The translations under genes and the position numbers were made by a program. Source: Alisma plantago-aquatica (taxonomy: Eukaryota; Streptophyta; Magnoliopsida; Alismatales; Alismataceae). From it: a DNA stretch of 64,000 nucleotides. A model generated the notes under the pieces. The model saw nothing but the letters and a program-made list of their open reading frames with translations. It had not been told where the DNA came from and made no database searches. Positions 1 through 12,673 of this stretch are shown here, piece after piece; positions within the stretch are counted from its first letter, which is position 1, and every line of letters starts with the position of its first letter. The stretch is from NCBI GenBank assembly GCA_963693085.1, contig OY856411.1:68747001-68811000 (forward strand), given 5' to 3'.

Positions 1-82
1 TAGAGCTCGAACGTGTTGAGATATGAAATTTGTATATCAAGAATTAGTTTAGGTCAAATCTCAACTAGTTAAATTTAAGTTT

Positions 83-1767
83 CTAAGTTTTAGGAACCCA
101 AACTAAATCATCATTCCTTTTCTTGTATGGGCATGAAAAAGAGTAGTGTCCAAGGCGCAAGCAATAATGACAACTAATGGAGTCAACTTCATTTCTGTTT
201 CTAGGAATTGTGTTCTTAGGTACAAACATAGTCTTAGTCTTGGATGCTTTAGCTCTTTTGGATTGATTTTTCTTTGGATCATATCCTAGTCCTCTTCTTC
301 CATTATAACTAGAGGAAATTTTCAGAATATTTTCAAGGATGTCATGTCCTCTTAACTCATTTATTTTTCTTTGTAGCTTAGCAATATCATCTATCTTCTT
401 GTTTATATCTTTCTTTGCTTGATCTAAATCAAATAATAGAGAGTTTCTTTCTTTTACAACTTCATCATAATCTAAATGTGAACATAAAATAGATTGTCAT
501 TGAAGATCATTCACTTGAGTTTGCAAGTTTAACTTTTCTAAGGAAAGAAGATTGCAATTATCTTCTACAGATTTTAACTTAAGATCATAATCTTCATTTG
601 CCTTTTTGAGATCTTCATTTTCAGATGCAAGAGCAAGAAGTTTAACGTTTAAATCATCATTTACTTTATTTGATTTCTTAAGTTTCTTCTTGCACTCAAT
701 ATATTTCTCATGAGTATCTTGAAGACTAGCAATTAGATCTTCTTTTGGTAGATCAAAAAGACTTACCTCTTCTTGTTATTCATTTGTTGTAGCAATGAGG
801 CATTCTACTTCTTCTTTTCCATCATCACTATCATCACTTGAATCATCCCATGCAGCTTTATATGCTCTTTCTTTCTTTTTGTGAGATGATTTCTTCCCTT
901 TCTTGAGTTTTGGACAATCACCTTTCATGTGTCCCTTCTTGCCACATTCAAAGAACCTGGAAGAAGAAACACTAGAAGTTTTATTAGTTTTAAAACTTTT
1001 ATATTGCTTACCATTTACAATGAGAGTTTCTTCTTCACTATCATCTTCACTTGTGTCATGATTGTCCTTGGTTGATGCTTTGAATGCAATGTCCTTCTTT
1101 TTCCCTTGTTGAATTTCACGTTCTCTTCTTTCTTCCTCTTGTAAAGTTGCCTCATGATCTTCTAGGTTGCCAATGAGTTGTTCCATCTTTAGTCGGGTGA
1201 GGTCATTTGCTTCTTCAATGGCCGTCACCTTGGGCTTGTATTTGGGAGGAAGTGATCTAAGGATCTTTGACACCTGATCTTCCTCAAGAACAACTTTACC
1301 TAAAGCATTCAAACCATTTACAATAGAAGAGAATTTTGCATACATTTCACTAATAGATTCATTCGAATCTATACGGAAATGTTCAAACTTTTGTTTAAGC
1401 ATCTAATTTTGGAATTCTTAACTTGAACAGTCCCTTCATAAGTTATAGAAATTCTATGCCAAATTTCATAGGCTGTTTCACAGTTTGATATTCTATTAAA
1501 TTCTCCTACTAAAATTGAACAATAGAGAATACTTACAACCTTTGCATTCATTTGAGCCGATTTTACCGTATTGGTGTCCCAAGCTGCATATTCCATTTGA
1601 GGAAGCTCATAGGGGGTTGACACCATCCTCCATAGATCTCGGCTAATCCCTTGGAAGTAGAATTGCATCCTTCTCTTCCAGTAGGTGTAGTTTGTTCCAT
1701 CAAACATAGGAGGCCTAGCCACAAGTGTTCCTTCAAGGTTGAGGTTGTTGAGTACCCTGTCACCCAT
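83..1767 (-). pseudogene. Copia gag, broken
   Basis: Gag is the capsid/nucleocapsid protein of the retrotransposon. The reading starts at 1767 (MGDRVLNN...) with a plant Copia gag N-terminus (FDGTNYTYWKRRM, then YEIWHRI). It shifts frame near 1400 and continues through a conserved stretch (about 1402-776) into a first zinc knuckle whose first Cys is replaced by Phe (FFECGKKGHMKGDC). After a TAA at about 774 the same frame continues as a Leu/Lys/Asp/Glu-rich coiled coil, passes a TGA near 493, and reaches a second, complete zinc knuckle, CHYCLRLGHYSFSC, followed by WVPK near position 90. The stop at 83-85 may be the gag end or another lesion. There is at least one frameshift and two internal stops. 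Confidence 0.82.
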
Positions 1768-1800
1768 TCTTCAAGACTTGGTTAGAGTTCCTTGAAGCCT

Positions 1801-1812
1801 GTTCTGGTACCA
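1801..1812 (-). other. Primer-binding site, initiator tRNA-Met type
   Basis: The minus strand reads TGGTACCAGAAC two bases after the LTR end. This matches the usual tRNA-iMet site TGGTATCAGAGC with two or three differences. Its position and direction fix the Copia element on the minus strand. Confidence 0.8.
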
Positions 1813-1814
1813 AT

Positions 1815-3226
1815 TGAAAAACCACTAGAGGGGGGGGTGAATAGGGTTTTTAAATTAATTCAATAATTGTTTAACTCAAACAACCAACCACAAGAATATT
1901 GGACAAGGGGACAAGGATTTAGAGTGGTTCCAACCTTAGCAAATACTAAGGAAGTCAATCCACTACCCGGTTGCTTACCCAACCGGGATTTTGAAAGAAT
2001 CAAATTTTATTACCTCGCAAGGAGTTTACATAAAATTACAATTCCTTCACCAAACCCTTCAGACAGCCTTCACCTAAAAGTAATTGCACCAACCTTGAAG
2101 CAGCCTTCTTGAAGTAACTTCAAGCTCCCCCTTGAAGTAGCCTTCCTCTTGAAGTAGCTTCCCGTTGCAATAGCCTTCTTGAAGTAGTCCAAAGTCCACC
2201 TTCTCCACTGAGAAGAACCTTCTCCAATCCACAGTCTCCAACCCTAGGAGTAGCAAGGAGAATACAAAGGATAAAAAGGAACAAGAAGGAAAAAGGAAAT
2301 TACACTTAACCTTTGAAGCACAAGGCTTGATTTGCCTATATCAAGCGTATAGATCTCCTAACCAATGTATATGGAAGTGTGATTGCTGTGGATAGGAGAT
2401 ACTAGCCTATAGGACACAAAATTAGAGCAAGGAGAAGAATAGGCAATGCAAGTGTTGCTCAATTTCTCAAAACAGATTGACAATTGCAAGTGTAAGCTCA
2501 AGTGTATCACAAGTGTAGATTGGTAAGTTTAGGTGTCCTAAGGCATGCCCTATTTATAGGAATGACCTACAAGTGCTTAAGGACGATCTAGACATTTTCT
2601 AGGGGGTTCTAAGTGCTAAACTAGACGTTAGGTACACTTTCGTTGCTTTAGCAACGACTAGTTAATTAATTCTGCAAGTACTGTCAGAACACATATCGGT
2701 CGAGGAATTGTCGATCGAGATGCCTACTCGGTCGAAGGTTTGTCGACCGACAGGCTCTCTGGAGCAAGTGTTTGCAACATTCATCTCCAACTACCAAGTA
2801 CCTTGTCAGCTATGTCTAACGGCTACTTGGGTATTTCTCGGTCGAGAAGTTTGTCGACCGAGAGTGTCTCGGTCGAGGAATTTGTCGACCGAGATTGACC
2901 CTGTTTCAAATAAAGTGTTAAGTGTATGTATGAGTGTGCATATGTGACACTACTGAGGGGATGACCTATCTAAGTGTGGTGATTAGTTAGGGAAGATCTA
3001 ACGCTTTATTTACATGATGTCTAAGTACTTGTACATTATATGTTTGTACAAGTTTTACAATTGATTACATTCATGAAATAACAAAAATTCAAGCATATAG
3101 ATTTCCCATATCTTTTTCCATCCACCTTATTCCTGCAACACTCAAGTAGCATGTTAAATTGACAAGAATGATATGTTTGTCATTATCAAAACAAAGGGAT
3201 TTTACTAATGTCCAATTTAGCCAACA
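1815..3226 (-). repeat. 5' LTR of the Copia element (1412 bp)
   Basis: On the minus strand it begins TGTTGG (ending at 3226) and ends TTTTCA at 1815, giving TG...CA termini. A TATAAATA box on the minus strand at 2551-2558 is a likely promoter. Short CTTGAAGTAGC-like repeats occur at about 2095-2200. Between 2696 and 2895 there are four imperfect palindromes built on GGTCGA...TCGACC; see the separate finding. The 3' LTR is not in the window, so the left boundary rests on the adjacent primer site. Confidence 0.8.
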
Positions 3227-3257
3227 TTCTAGTCGATGATTGTTATCAGTTAGATAT

Positions 3258-6142
3258 TGTAACATACTAGATCTTGGATCCTAACCTAGAACTTTGACCC
3301 TTTGGTCTTAGCCAAACAAGGTTGAAGGTTAGACCTGAATAGATGTTTAGTATGATCCTAATGATCTAATACATGAATGTATCACCCTAATGTAGCCTAA
3401 TGCTTTCACGTTAATCTTAGGTTAATAATGGATAAAATATGCCACATAACTCATTTTGGTGGTAATATGATGATAAAGAACTTAATTGGATGAATAATTT
3501 AGATAATGGGCCCTTAATGGGCCATATGACATATCTCATAAAAAGAAGTCTCAAAAGTAGAAAAAAACTTCAAGTTCGTAATCTACATATCAAATTTCAT
3601 CTAATTTGGACAACCTTGAAATATTAGGATAAGTTTAGGACAGAGAAAATGAGTAGAAGGCATAAGTAATGAATAATATTATTATATAATTTTAAAAGAC
3701 AGAAATAATGGAAAATTCATATTAAACACATCAAAGATAACTTGTGGATGAAGTATTACCAAATTTGGATGTTGTTTGTACAAGTTATGCAATTTTAGGT
3801 ACATTATGGACTTTTCTACAATTTAACCAATTGGGAGGTTTTCTTTGAAAATGCTCAAATGCATTATAATCCTTAGATGTTCCCTTACCATTCTCTAGTT
3901 TTTGAACCATGCGACACCTATTTGCACCTTGGTTTGAAGGTGTTTCTCTCCAAGGGCATTTTAGGGACTATCCTCTTTATAAATGAGCTTACCTTTAAAA
4001 GCTATCAACTAATGGGGTTATTTCTTTGATTGGAGGTTGGGGGGATGGTCTAGAAGTTTTCATGGGATGTTAGAAGCAACATTTGATATTTAAGAAGACT
4101 CTATGATCTTTCCTCTTGCATGGCCATGAAACCCTAGGCTAAGGACACACATAAAGCTCCATGGACACCTCATGCTTGACTTCTTCCTTATCCATAAAGG
4201 TTTGCATGTCCATGGGAACCTTTATACATAAACACATGGAAAGTCCCATAGACACCTCATGCTTGACCCCTTTCTTTATGAATCCATATCTACCCCTTCC
4301 CACCTCCCAATTCGAAAACTCTTCTTCTCCTTGTCTTTCCTATAGCTTAGAGCATCATTACTACTATGTTTGGCCATGATATTGCTGTCCCAAGGTAAAA
4401 GAGGGTGGATACCATGGTCAAGAAGGCTCCTAGGGTTCCAAATTTTCTCTATTTAGGGTTTCTAAAGCTCCTCCTTGGTGATTTTGACCAAAACTAGTAA
4501 GTTTCCTCCTTTCCTTCCCTATTTTCATGTTGTTCGTCTTCCTTCCACCTTCTTCCATGTTGGAACCATGTCCTTCGATGGTGGAACCCCACCTAGAGCC
4601 CTTGAACACCCCATCTCCATGTTGTTTTGTTAGGGTTTTTCACCTCTAAAGTGGAGAAGGTTCTTTTTGCTCGAGATAGGAGCTTTGTTGGAGAAACCAA
4701 CCTCTCTAGCTAGGGAACTTTCTACTTGGACATGTAAACCTTCCCTAGAGGTTCTTTGGAGACCTAGACTTGGATCTAGAAGTGACCTTGGACTGTTAGA
4801 CTCTAAAGTTAAGGTATGTTTGCAGACCTGGTTATTCATATTGAGCAATTTATCTCTCTTATTGTATGTTTGCAGACCCGATTATTCATATAAAGCAATT
4901 TCTCTCTCTTATTATATGTTTGCAGACCCAATTATTCATATCGAACAACTGGTCTTTTTCACTCTCTTATTGTATGCTTACAAACCCTATTATTTCTTTG
5001 ATCAGTGAGCCTACTTTTTATTTCTCTTGGTCCTATGGACATTAGCCTATCCTTTATCTCTTTCTCTTTGAAAATATATGCTTCATGTGAAGTACCTTAT
5101 TTTTTTACTAATCTTATGATCATGGATATTCTTTTGTACTCTTTTCTTATGCTTTGAGCACGATGGACTTTATTTGGTGTCAAATGCATCTTTTCCCACC
5201 ATGGTAGTGGATGTTCTTTATGGCACATTATGTGTTGGATATTTGGATGGATGTTCTCATTTTTTATTCTGTTATTCTCTTTTACTCTTGTTTATTCTTT
5301 TGTTATGCATCATGTGGTGACTGTTAGTATAATTTACATGCGTTTTTATGTGGATGTTAAAATTCCCACATATGAATGCAGATGTAAAAATTCCTACATA
5401 TGAAAATATTTTGGGCAGATGTGTATTTCCAGCTCGGAGCATATGTGTATCATTTCCTGGTCACTCCACATTCAGAGTAGATGTGTATCATTTCCTACTC
5501 ACCCCACATTTATGATAGATGTGTTATTTCCTATCTACGTGTTTATATTATCTAGTTTTATCACAGGTGTAACCCATGTATACCTTGTTTATATGCTTTA
5601 TTGCCTCATTCTTATTTTGTGATTCATATTGTTTTATTCCCCTTTGGGTAGTACTTTCTCTTTCATGGGAAGCCTTTTATACTTTGATGTCCTTTAATTC
5701 ATAAATTTCTCAATTTTCTTTTTAGTATGCACATACTAGCCTTTGCTGATGTCATCTATTTTCTCTTCTTGTTGGGGTATGCTTCCAACCTTATGTGGAG
5801 GATAATGAAGACATGGCATGATGATGTGGATATAACTTAATGAGTTAAAGCTTGGAGACAATCTTTATATGGTTTAGATTTTCCTCTACTTAGATCCTTA
5901 TGTTGTATCATACATGTAAACCCTTATGGGATATTATGATGTAGTTTTGTAAACTTGTTGAATGTTGAATGTAGTCATTATTTTTATTCCGCTCCTACAC
6001 TTTGGTTGTTTTGAATATAGTTTATTGAAGTTTGAAAATTTTGCACCTATTCCAGCATACCTTTGGCTGTGTTTGGAATGGATGTTTTATTCTTAAAATT
6101 TTTAGTAGGGAGTGGATCCCCTCTCGGGTCCCACTCCTTACA
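3258..6142 (+). repeat. Gypsy-type solo LTR with GATAT target duplication
   Basis: The segment begins TGTAACATACTAG and ends CCACTCCTTACA. It is flanked on both sides by GATAT (3253-3257 and 6143-6147). No primer site or polypurine tract follows, so this is a 2885 bp solo LTR, the usual product of recombination between two LTRs. Its last roughly 80 bp (GTGTTTGGAATGGATG through the GTAGGGAGTGGATC...GTCCCACTCC inverted motif) matches, in opposite orientation, the LTR end at 48300-48390. That places both in related Ty3/gypsy families. Open frames inside are short and look accidental. Confidence 0.85.
4815..4990 (+). repeat. 50-bp tandem repeat inside the solo LTR
   Basis: Four copies of a unit beginning TATGTTTGCAGACC start at 4815, 4865, 4915 and about 4973 (spacings 50, 50, 58). 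The last is the most diverged. A weaker repeat of the phrase ATGTGTATCATTTCCT follows at about 5417-5535. Confidence 0.85.
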
Positions 6143-7575
6143 GATATTTATATAGATCAAAGAATAATTCATTTTAGTAATTGTCAGTATACTCAGTTTA
6201 TTGATTCAAGTGTTACATTTTATTGATTCTAGTGATTTAGTTTAATTTTAGTTTTAGAAAGAAAAAGTAGATGCATTATTTATAGAGTTAATTTGAGAAT
6301 ATTATAGTAGTAAATCTATCAGAAAAACCAAATACATCAACTAGACATTAGACATCCTAAACACCATAGAATCCATTACGGACATCTACACCATGAATAG
6401 GTAAACGTGCCTACCAAGTGGTAGATAGGAGGAGGTAACCAGAGCATACAAGAGAGGTACATGGGACTAAGCCTAGTGAGGACGATCTCGTTTAATGAGT
6501 AAGGTACCCAACATTAATTGGAGATTTCAATAGTACCTAGTGCAATTCTGGTAGTTCAAATATTGCTCAATAGGCCAACCCCTGTGGAACCACCAATTCA
6601 TGTAGTTAAGCCAACTTCTTTGACTCTCCTCTTGAGTACCCTGGTTTAGAGGATATGCCAATTTATCTGGTTAGCAATATAGCTACTGAGGCTAGATGTG
6701 GAGAGCCATGTTGCAAACCTTGGAGCTAGTTTAGTGGACTTAGAGACTCATGTCCACTCTAAGTCTTATATAGTGAGATCGTAGCTTGCTGCAATAATTC
6801 CTCATGTTGTGGTACCCTTCATGTTGATCCATGAAATAATAATAGAAATAAAAGAATTAGTGAATACATTTAGTTTATTTTCTTAATGCATTTATCATCA
6901 GTACTACATCCATGTTGGATGATTTTTAGTTTCTATCTTCCATGCCTGTATTATTTTATATTTATTTCCAATAACAATATGCATCTACATAATCGGTGAA
7001 TCTCTGCGCACTGATATAATAGCTCACACATTCTACTGAAACATTTTAAAAAATGGGCCCAACTCAATAGTAGGTGTCATAAGCTAACTTTCATTAGGAG
7101 TAGATCAACTGAGGTCTTGGAAGGAGTAGATAGTATAGTCAGGTGGTATCTTATCCTTTCTATGGTCTTGGGAATGAGAGAGTGAGGATTGAAGGCATGC
7201 TTTAAAAGTTGTAATTGATATATACTAAAGCAAGAACTAGTTTCTTTCATTTGATTATGATGTAAGAGTAAAACTCAATTGTGAACATGTGATGCTTATG
7301 CTTGAATTAGATGTTATCTTTTAATTTAACATGATGTTTCATCAGTTTTATTAATTTAAAGAAAGAAATTTTCTTTAAGTTTTTTTAGTTAGTGACTAAA
7401 TGTGAATTGTTAGTCTAATCCCTCTTTGGCAAATCTAAACCTTAGTTAGTTGGTTTGGGTTGCATCAACTCTTAGTATCTAAGAATAGATTTGGAATAGA
7501 GGTGATTAAAGACCAATATGATTAGGACGTTTTAATCTTTGAACTGAAATTTTCTAATATATCTTTTTTTATGAA
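6143..7575. other. No gene recognised
   Basis: AT-rich sequence without an ORF above 60 codons that resembles a protein, and without a clear repeat boundary. It probably is eroded retrotransposon DNA linked to the gag remnant that follows, but I see no motif that proves it. Confidence 0.4.
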
Positions 7576-7580
7576 TATGT

Positions 7581-8190
7581 AGATGGTAGGAAGAGGATGT
7601 GGTCATAGTAAAGAATAAGTTGAGATTCATTTTGATCCTAAAACATAGACAATGGTTCGAGGTGGATAAGGTAGAGATGAGGAGGACATGATGTATCATA
7701 TCTTTTTGGAGACAAAGGAGAAATATAAGTTAGACATGAGGTCTTGATCTTCTAGTAAGAACCTAATGAGATCCTATGAGCTGGTCAAGAAGCTTGGTGA
7801 ATTGAGACTTATGGGACAAAAGACTCAGTTGTGGCATATGTGTGGCTCAATGAACTAGAAAAGGTTTCCTACTTAATGGAGTCATCAGAGGACAAGTATA
7901 TTAACCATTCTATCTATCTACATAGAGGAGATGTTGAATTCTGGTGATGTGGAGTAGAAGACAATAAAAGAAATATAGTGATGACATAGAAGGATATTGT
8001 GGACAAGTTTCACCTAAAGTATTTCCTTCCTACCTTCCTGAGTGACAAAATCAAACATATGGAGAGTATTAGATAGGGCAATATGAAATTTTGTGAGTAT
8101 GAACCATATTAGTATGGATCTCATCCAATAGAGGTTCTTTTTTTAAAATGCACCAAATGTAAACAATTAGCTGGTAGTGATGACGCCCTT
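7581..8190 (+). pseudogene. Ty3/gypsy gag remnant, heavily decayed
   Basis: A conceptual reading starts at ATGGTAGGAAGAGG and, around 7945-8130, gives a chain with retrotransposon-gag spacing: KDIVDKFHLKYFLPTF, then KIKHMESIR, a stop, then GNMKFCEYE. This matches the family pattern (W..F...F..KYFP...R..K..EF..L.QG.M.V.EYE) of Ty3/gypsy gag. Several stops lie in the frame (7980s, 8070s, 8110s). Protease, RT and integrase cannot be followed downstream. The clade cannot be told. Confidence 0.6.
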
Positions 8191-8984
8191 TGTGCCACCC
8201 TTATTGTAGATGTTGAAAGATCAGATGTGGTGAATGCAACTCACCACCGGGTTGTGGATGCAGGAGGCCATCACACCATTTTTTAAGGAGGGAAGAAAGC
8301 CATGAGTTTCTATCCATAACTTTTTTTCTACATATTCTTGCTTAGCTTCGTATGATCATCACATTTCTCTAGCCATACAAAATCAACATTGAGGAGGAGG
8401 ACATTGAGGTCCTTATCCTATAGAGAGTTCTCTTCACCAAATAACAAAAAGGTGCATCGATATTTGTTATTATAGTCCTTACCTTGACATATGTGGTTAA
8501 GAATTTTATAGCGACTTCCACATAGAAGGGGAAGATGCAGAAGAGGAACATAAATATGCTAAAATTAAGAAGAATAGACTCTATAGATTGTCAAATTCCC
8601 ATCTTTCTCAATGCAACAGTAGATGGCATCATGCCAATTGGATGCCAATCTTTTCCATGACTTTTTTAGTCTTTTTGTGGTCATCCATGGAAAGCGCCTG
8701 GTAGTTTCTAGAGATTGGGGTCAATGTGAGTCAGGTGAGTGGGGGGGGCTTGGGCATGGCTTAGCTACCTCCTAAAATTCAAAGTGAATGGAAGATGGTG
8801 GTGGTGTAGGATGCTTCAAGAAAGAGTAGCATGTGGTTTGAAGAACTTATTCATGCTCTCACCACCCATCTTTTTCAATAATCATCTGATCACAATGCTC
8901 TATATTAGACAAAGAGGTTTCATATAAAATGGACGCATATCCTTGTGAAGACTCTCGTATATGAGATCCATACTAATATGGTTC
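8101..8984. repeat. Inverted repeat spanning the gag remnant
   Basis: The 22 bases at 8101-8122 (GAACCATATTAGTATGGATC plus TC) recur exactly as their reverse complement at 8963-8984. Similarity extends imperfectly outward to about 8093 and 8992. The left arm lies in the gag remnant, so the right arm is an inverted piece of gag. About 840 bp separate the arms. Confidence 0.8.
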
Positions 8985-9046
8985 CATTATCACAATTGCA
9001 CCCGTATTGTCTAGGCAGGTTAACATGGAGTAGAAGCATGTGGCCT

Positions 9047-9276
9047 TCTTTTCTTTGTTCTTTTTATTGTGTCAATGATTATCACAACATATGTTTCCTC
9101 CTGTAATGTTCCAGTGAAACCTCTATTGACTTAATAGCTATAAATTATCCATACTTCAATCACTTTTCTTTGTTCTTTTTATTGTGTCAATGATTATCAC
9201 CACATATGATTCCTCCTTCAATGTTCTAGTGAAACCTATATTGACCTAATAGCTATAAATTATCCATACTTTAATC
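9047..9276 (+). repeat. Tandem duplication, 115-bp period
   Basis: Two adjacent copies of a 115 bp unit beginning CTTTGTTCTTTTTATTGTG (9053 and 9168) differ at only a handful of positions. The rest of 8190-9867 has no recognisable gene; it is AT-rich with short chance ORFs. Confidence 0.85.
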
Positions 9277-9867
9277 ATTACTTCATAATTTAGCTCATGT
9301 GTAACTAAAATTTCTAGTGTGATCATTTCAGGTCCATAGTATCTGTCAAATTGATCATATTCACAAATTCTAGTTTTGCTGATTTCATGTCATACAAGTC
9401 AAAGTTCAAGGAATTGGAGAATAGCTACTTTAGATGTAAATCATTTTTAATGATTTAATGAATTATAATTAATATCCATTAAAAATTTGAGTCAATTATA
9501 ATGAATCTATATGTCCTTTTGAGGTACTAGAAAAACCTAAAATAGGAGGCTTTCTCGGTGGAGTTCCCAATGAGGAAATTTCGTCGACAACCATTTGTTT
9601 GGCTTGACAAAACACTATGCTAAATGAGTATTTTATCAGTAGTAAACTTCGTAGAGCCATCTTATTGCCTGACAATAAGTATCTCATGACTGAGTTTTCC
9701 CAAAAGGTGACTCGGTGAACAACAATGTACTATCAAATTCTATAAACTTTAAAAAGGTGCATTTAGCCGTTAGAGGGGGATAAAACTTGAAAATAGGTCC
9801 ATTGGAACCCCCCAAAATTACCAAAAGTATATCTAAATATCTCTTCTGGCTAGTAGGAACCCCCAAC

Positions 9868-10084
9868 TATAAAGAGGATCCTTTGGTTAGCTACATATGT
9901 TCTAGGTTAAACAATAAAGGGCCAATTAGAAGCAGCCAAATCAGTAATTTCTATATTATCCATAACATCCATGTGTAAGGGTCTAACCAATGGGTTGATG
10001 CCCTACTAGCATCTCACACTTGTATGGATAAGGTGAGAAATGAGGAATCAAAAGGACATGGTTGTCATTACGTGATAGTGTCGG
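9868..10084. repeat. Left part of the duplicated block split by CACTA-1
   Basis: From about 9868 to the CACTA-1 left end, this sequence matches 27508-27718 (shared phrases TTAAACAATAA, TAACATCCATGTG, AAGG or GG then GTGTC). Together with 18863-19965 it forms one block interrupted by the transposon. The block is probably part of a gypsy LTR. Confidence 0.75.
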
Positions 10085-10099
10085 CACTAGTACATGAAT

Positions 10100-10660
10100 G
10101 GTCTGTAGTGTCGATTTTTTTAAGCCTGTAACGTCACTTTATAACCGACGCCTAAGTGGTCATCGCTATAGAATTTGCTCTATAGTGTCGGTTTATTTAA
10201 CCAAATAATACCGACCTTACAGAGTAAACACCGACGCAAAAGGTTGTAAAAAATCTGACCTAGGCGAGAAAAAAGGATCCTGTAAGGTCGGTTATTCGAA
10301 AAAAACCGACCATGTAAACGTTCTCAGTCGAGAAAATTGTTGACTGAAATATCTTCGGTCGACAACTTTCTCGACCGAGAGAGTTTATAAGGTCAGTTTT
10401 TTTGAAATAACCGACCCTAAAGATTGAATAAACATTTCAGTGTAACACTCGGTCGAGATAATTGTCGACCGAGGGGTACACTGAAAATGTTTATTCAATC
10501 TTTAAGGTCGGTTTTTTAAATAACCAACCTTATAGAGGACATTTAGAGTCAGTTTTCTACAAAAACCGACGCTAGAAGTTATATTTCGGTCGAAAATTTT
10601 CTCGACCGAAGAGTGTACACTGAATTCAATCTTTAGGGTCGGTTATTTAAAAAATTGATG
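10100..10660. repeat. CACTA-1 left subterminal repeats
   Basis: Repeated short units of the form GGTCGGTT...AACCGACC recur, together with GGTCGA...TCGACC palindromes (about 10316-10382, 10450-10475 and 10586-10606). Subterminal repeats of this kind are where TNPA-like proteins bind in characterised CACTA elements; the binding here is inferred. Confidence 0.75.
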
Positions 10661-10978
10661 CTAGGAGTTACGATTTTTTTTTAAAATTTCTGCAGAAATT
10701 GAAATAGAGCAGAAGAACAAGAAGATTCATATATTCTGGGAGAGGGGAGCATTGATGCTCAACCGTCACCATTCAAAACCACACATTCATAACAAAAATG
10801 ATTCATAATCACATCATAATTTACAAAATGATAGAGTGCTAGTCTGAGATGATATTAAACAGATACAAAAGTAAATATGAAAGAGTACTCAAACCACATA
10901 CATAAATGGAGCTGACATATTTAATCCAATGCTATATCGACTTCATTTAGAAAAGACTCTGACCACTCTTCTCGGAAT

Positions 10979-12205
10979 TCATCCAAGTCCACATGTGTGT
11001 AAGGATGAGTTGTAAAGATCTGTAACAGAAACACACATGCTAATATTGTATAAAATGACTACAATCACTTGTAAATTTATGATGTTATTCTTTATTACCT
11101 GACTTATAGTCTGAATGTCATGTGATGCTTGTTTGAAAATAGCTTGCATATATTTCATTACATAGTAGCCACAAGCCCAGTCATTATTTTGCATAGGACA
11201 CTACAAATAACAAATTATACTTAATGTTAGTAAACTACTATAAACAGCAATTGAGATAAGAGTAAGAGTTGAGATATATTATAGTTGAAAATTAATACAT
11301 ATAAGAGTAAGCAGTTGTCAAAGTAGCTACCTTGACATTTTTCAAAGTCAATGTCTTTAATTTTGTGGGTATATGTTCTCCAGCTTCACGAAAAGCCTTT
11401 ATACCCCTATCAATTAAACGATAGTTGGTAAAATAGAAATTATAAATAGAAATTTCATGTTGAAGCATTGATTAAATTTATGCTTACTCCATAGCTGGCA
11501 ATTTCAGTTTGTGACTCCTTGTTGTTTTACCCATTGGGTCAAGATAATAAAGAGTCATCAATTTTGGAGCAATCACCACTAATTCTCAATGTCTAGCTCT
11601 GAGTAAGAATAAAACAAACATTAAAATAAATTATTTTATTCATTATTAAAATTATATTGAATAATAATACTTACTGGACGTTAAAAGGAATTAGGATAAT
11701 TTTCTTCCCCTCACTAGCAAAATATTTAAATGCATCAGAGAAGTACTCATTCACATCCTCAATATGTGTCTCCACCTGACTAGTGACCGAAGGAACTAAG
11801 AATCCAACATTCTTTATATCAAAGTTTGTGGCCTCGGTAAATAAATGGCTGTTAAACATATGTAATTATTTTCATATGTAGAAATAAGCTAAAAATGTGT
11901 ATTGGAATTTTCTATATATATTGATAGATCCTTACCTTATCGATACTTCTATTATCGAAGTATTCAACCAATCATACCGGAACAACTCTATAATATCATC
12001 AAGAAAAATATAATTCTCAAAGTCCCTCCCAACATCATCTTCTGTTAAATTGACCAACATATGTGATCCCAAGCTTTGGTTGGCTAAGTATCAACACAAA
12101 CATTTAGATTTGCTTCCCAATTCGTCGAATGTAGCTTCGGGAATGAAAGATGGCTTGGGCATAGGAGGACGACTAGCAGAAGTTTTACTTTTTGGTTTAC
12201 AAACC
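10979..12205 (-). pseudogene. Ulp1-like C48 cysteine protease domain of CACTA-1, broken
   Basis: C48 proteases cleave SUMO-like substrates; copies fused to plant transposon proteins are common and their role there is unsettled. Minus-strand exons can be followed in order. About 12200-11935 gives MLVNLTEDDVGRDFENYIF. 11859-11671 gives VGFLVPSVTSQ...KYFASEGKKIILIPFN. About 11600-11480 gives ARH-stop-ELVVIAPKLMTLYYLDP. 11194-11110 gives MQNNDWACGYYVMKYM. This shows the expected His (before ELVV), Asp (in YYLDP) and Cys (in ACGYYV). The codon after the His, usually Trp in this family, is TGA, a likely TGG change. Another stop interrupts the linker near 12090. Introns separate the exons. Confidence 0.8.
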
Positions 12206-12229
12206 TGTTAATTAAATTACATACTTATA

Positions 12230-12514
12230 TTACATGAGTTCATATATGCAGTCAAATATGAAAAATATGGTAGAAATAAGGTATACATTGTCATTGATAA
12301 CCAAGTGTCTAGGCCAACCCACCATAGCACCCTCAACTTCTTCAACTATACTATATTCAGGATTAGGTATGGGTAGTGGTTTGTCCCCCATTCCGTCATA
12401 CACAAGATGGATGGACACACGGCAAATGTCATCAGTAATTTGTTGGCAATGCAAGGTACCACCAAGGTTGTACACCTTTCCCGCTGCCACAACATTATAT
12501 TCTGGAACCTCCAC
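12230..12514 (-). pseudogene. CACTA-1 second gene, middle domain
   Basis: The reading MEVPEYNVVAAGKVYNLG...GDKPLPIPNPEYSIVEEVEGAMVGWPRHLV resembles a small domain often found between TNPA-like and Ulp1-like parts in plant CACTA proteins. It also resembles the CACTA-3 segment at 53923-54162 (shared pattern V.A..L..P...Y...EV.G..-.WP..HL). It lies just upstream of the protease exons on the minus strand and is probably an exon of the same gene. Its biochemical function is unknown. The end at 12230 runs into intron-like sequence. Confidence 0.65.
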
Positions 12515-12673
12515 TACAAGTTTACAGTTTATACCAACCTAGATTGAAATAATATAAGTTATATAAGAAACAGTAGAACAGATACATGTTACACAAATAT
12601 ATATTATCATATATTTATCATACTAATAACACAACATGTAGAATAAAAACTTACTGCAGATTGTTGTGGTGGG

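Larger units (their letters stand above)
1..3226 (-). mobile_element. Copia LTR retrotransposon, SIRE/Maximus-like, 5' part only
   Basis: Read on the minus strand, the element runs 5' LTR (1815-3226), primer-binding site (1801-1812), then gag toward the left window edge. Protease, integrase, RT and the 3' LTR would lie outside the window. The gag type (a fold resembling plant Copia UBN2 gag, two zinc-knuckle regions separated by a long coiled-coil stretch) and the LTR start TGTTGGCTAAA are typical of SIRE/Maximus Copia elements. Stops and a frameshift make this copy inactive. The target duplication cannot be tested because only one end is present; bases next to the LTR are TTCTA (3227-3231). 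Confidence 0.85.
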
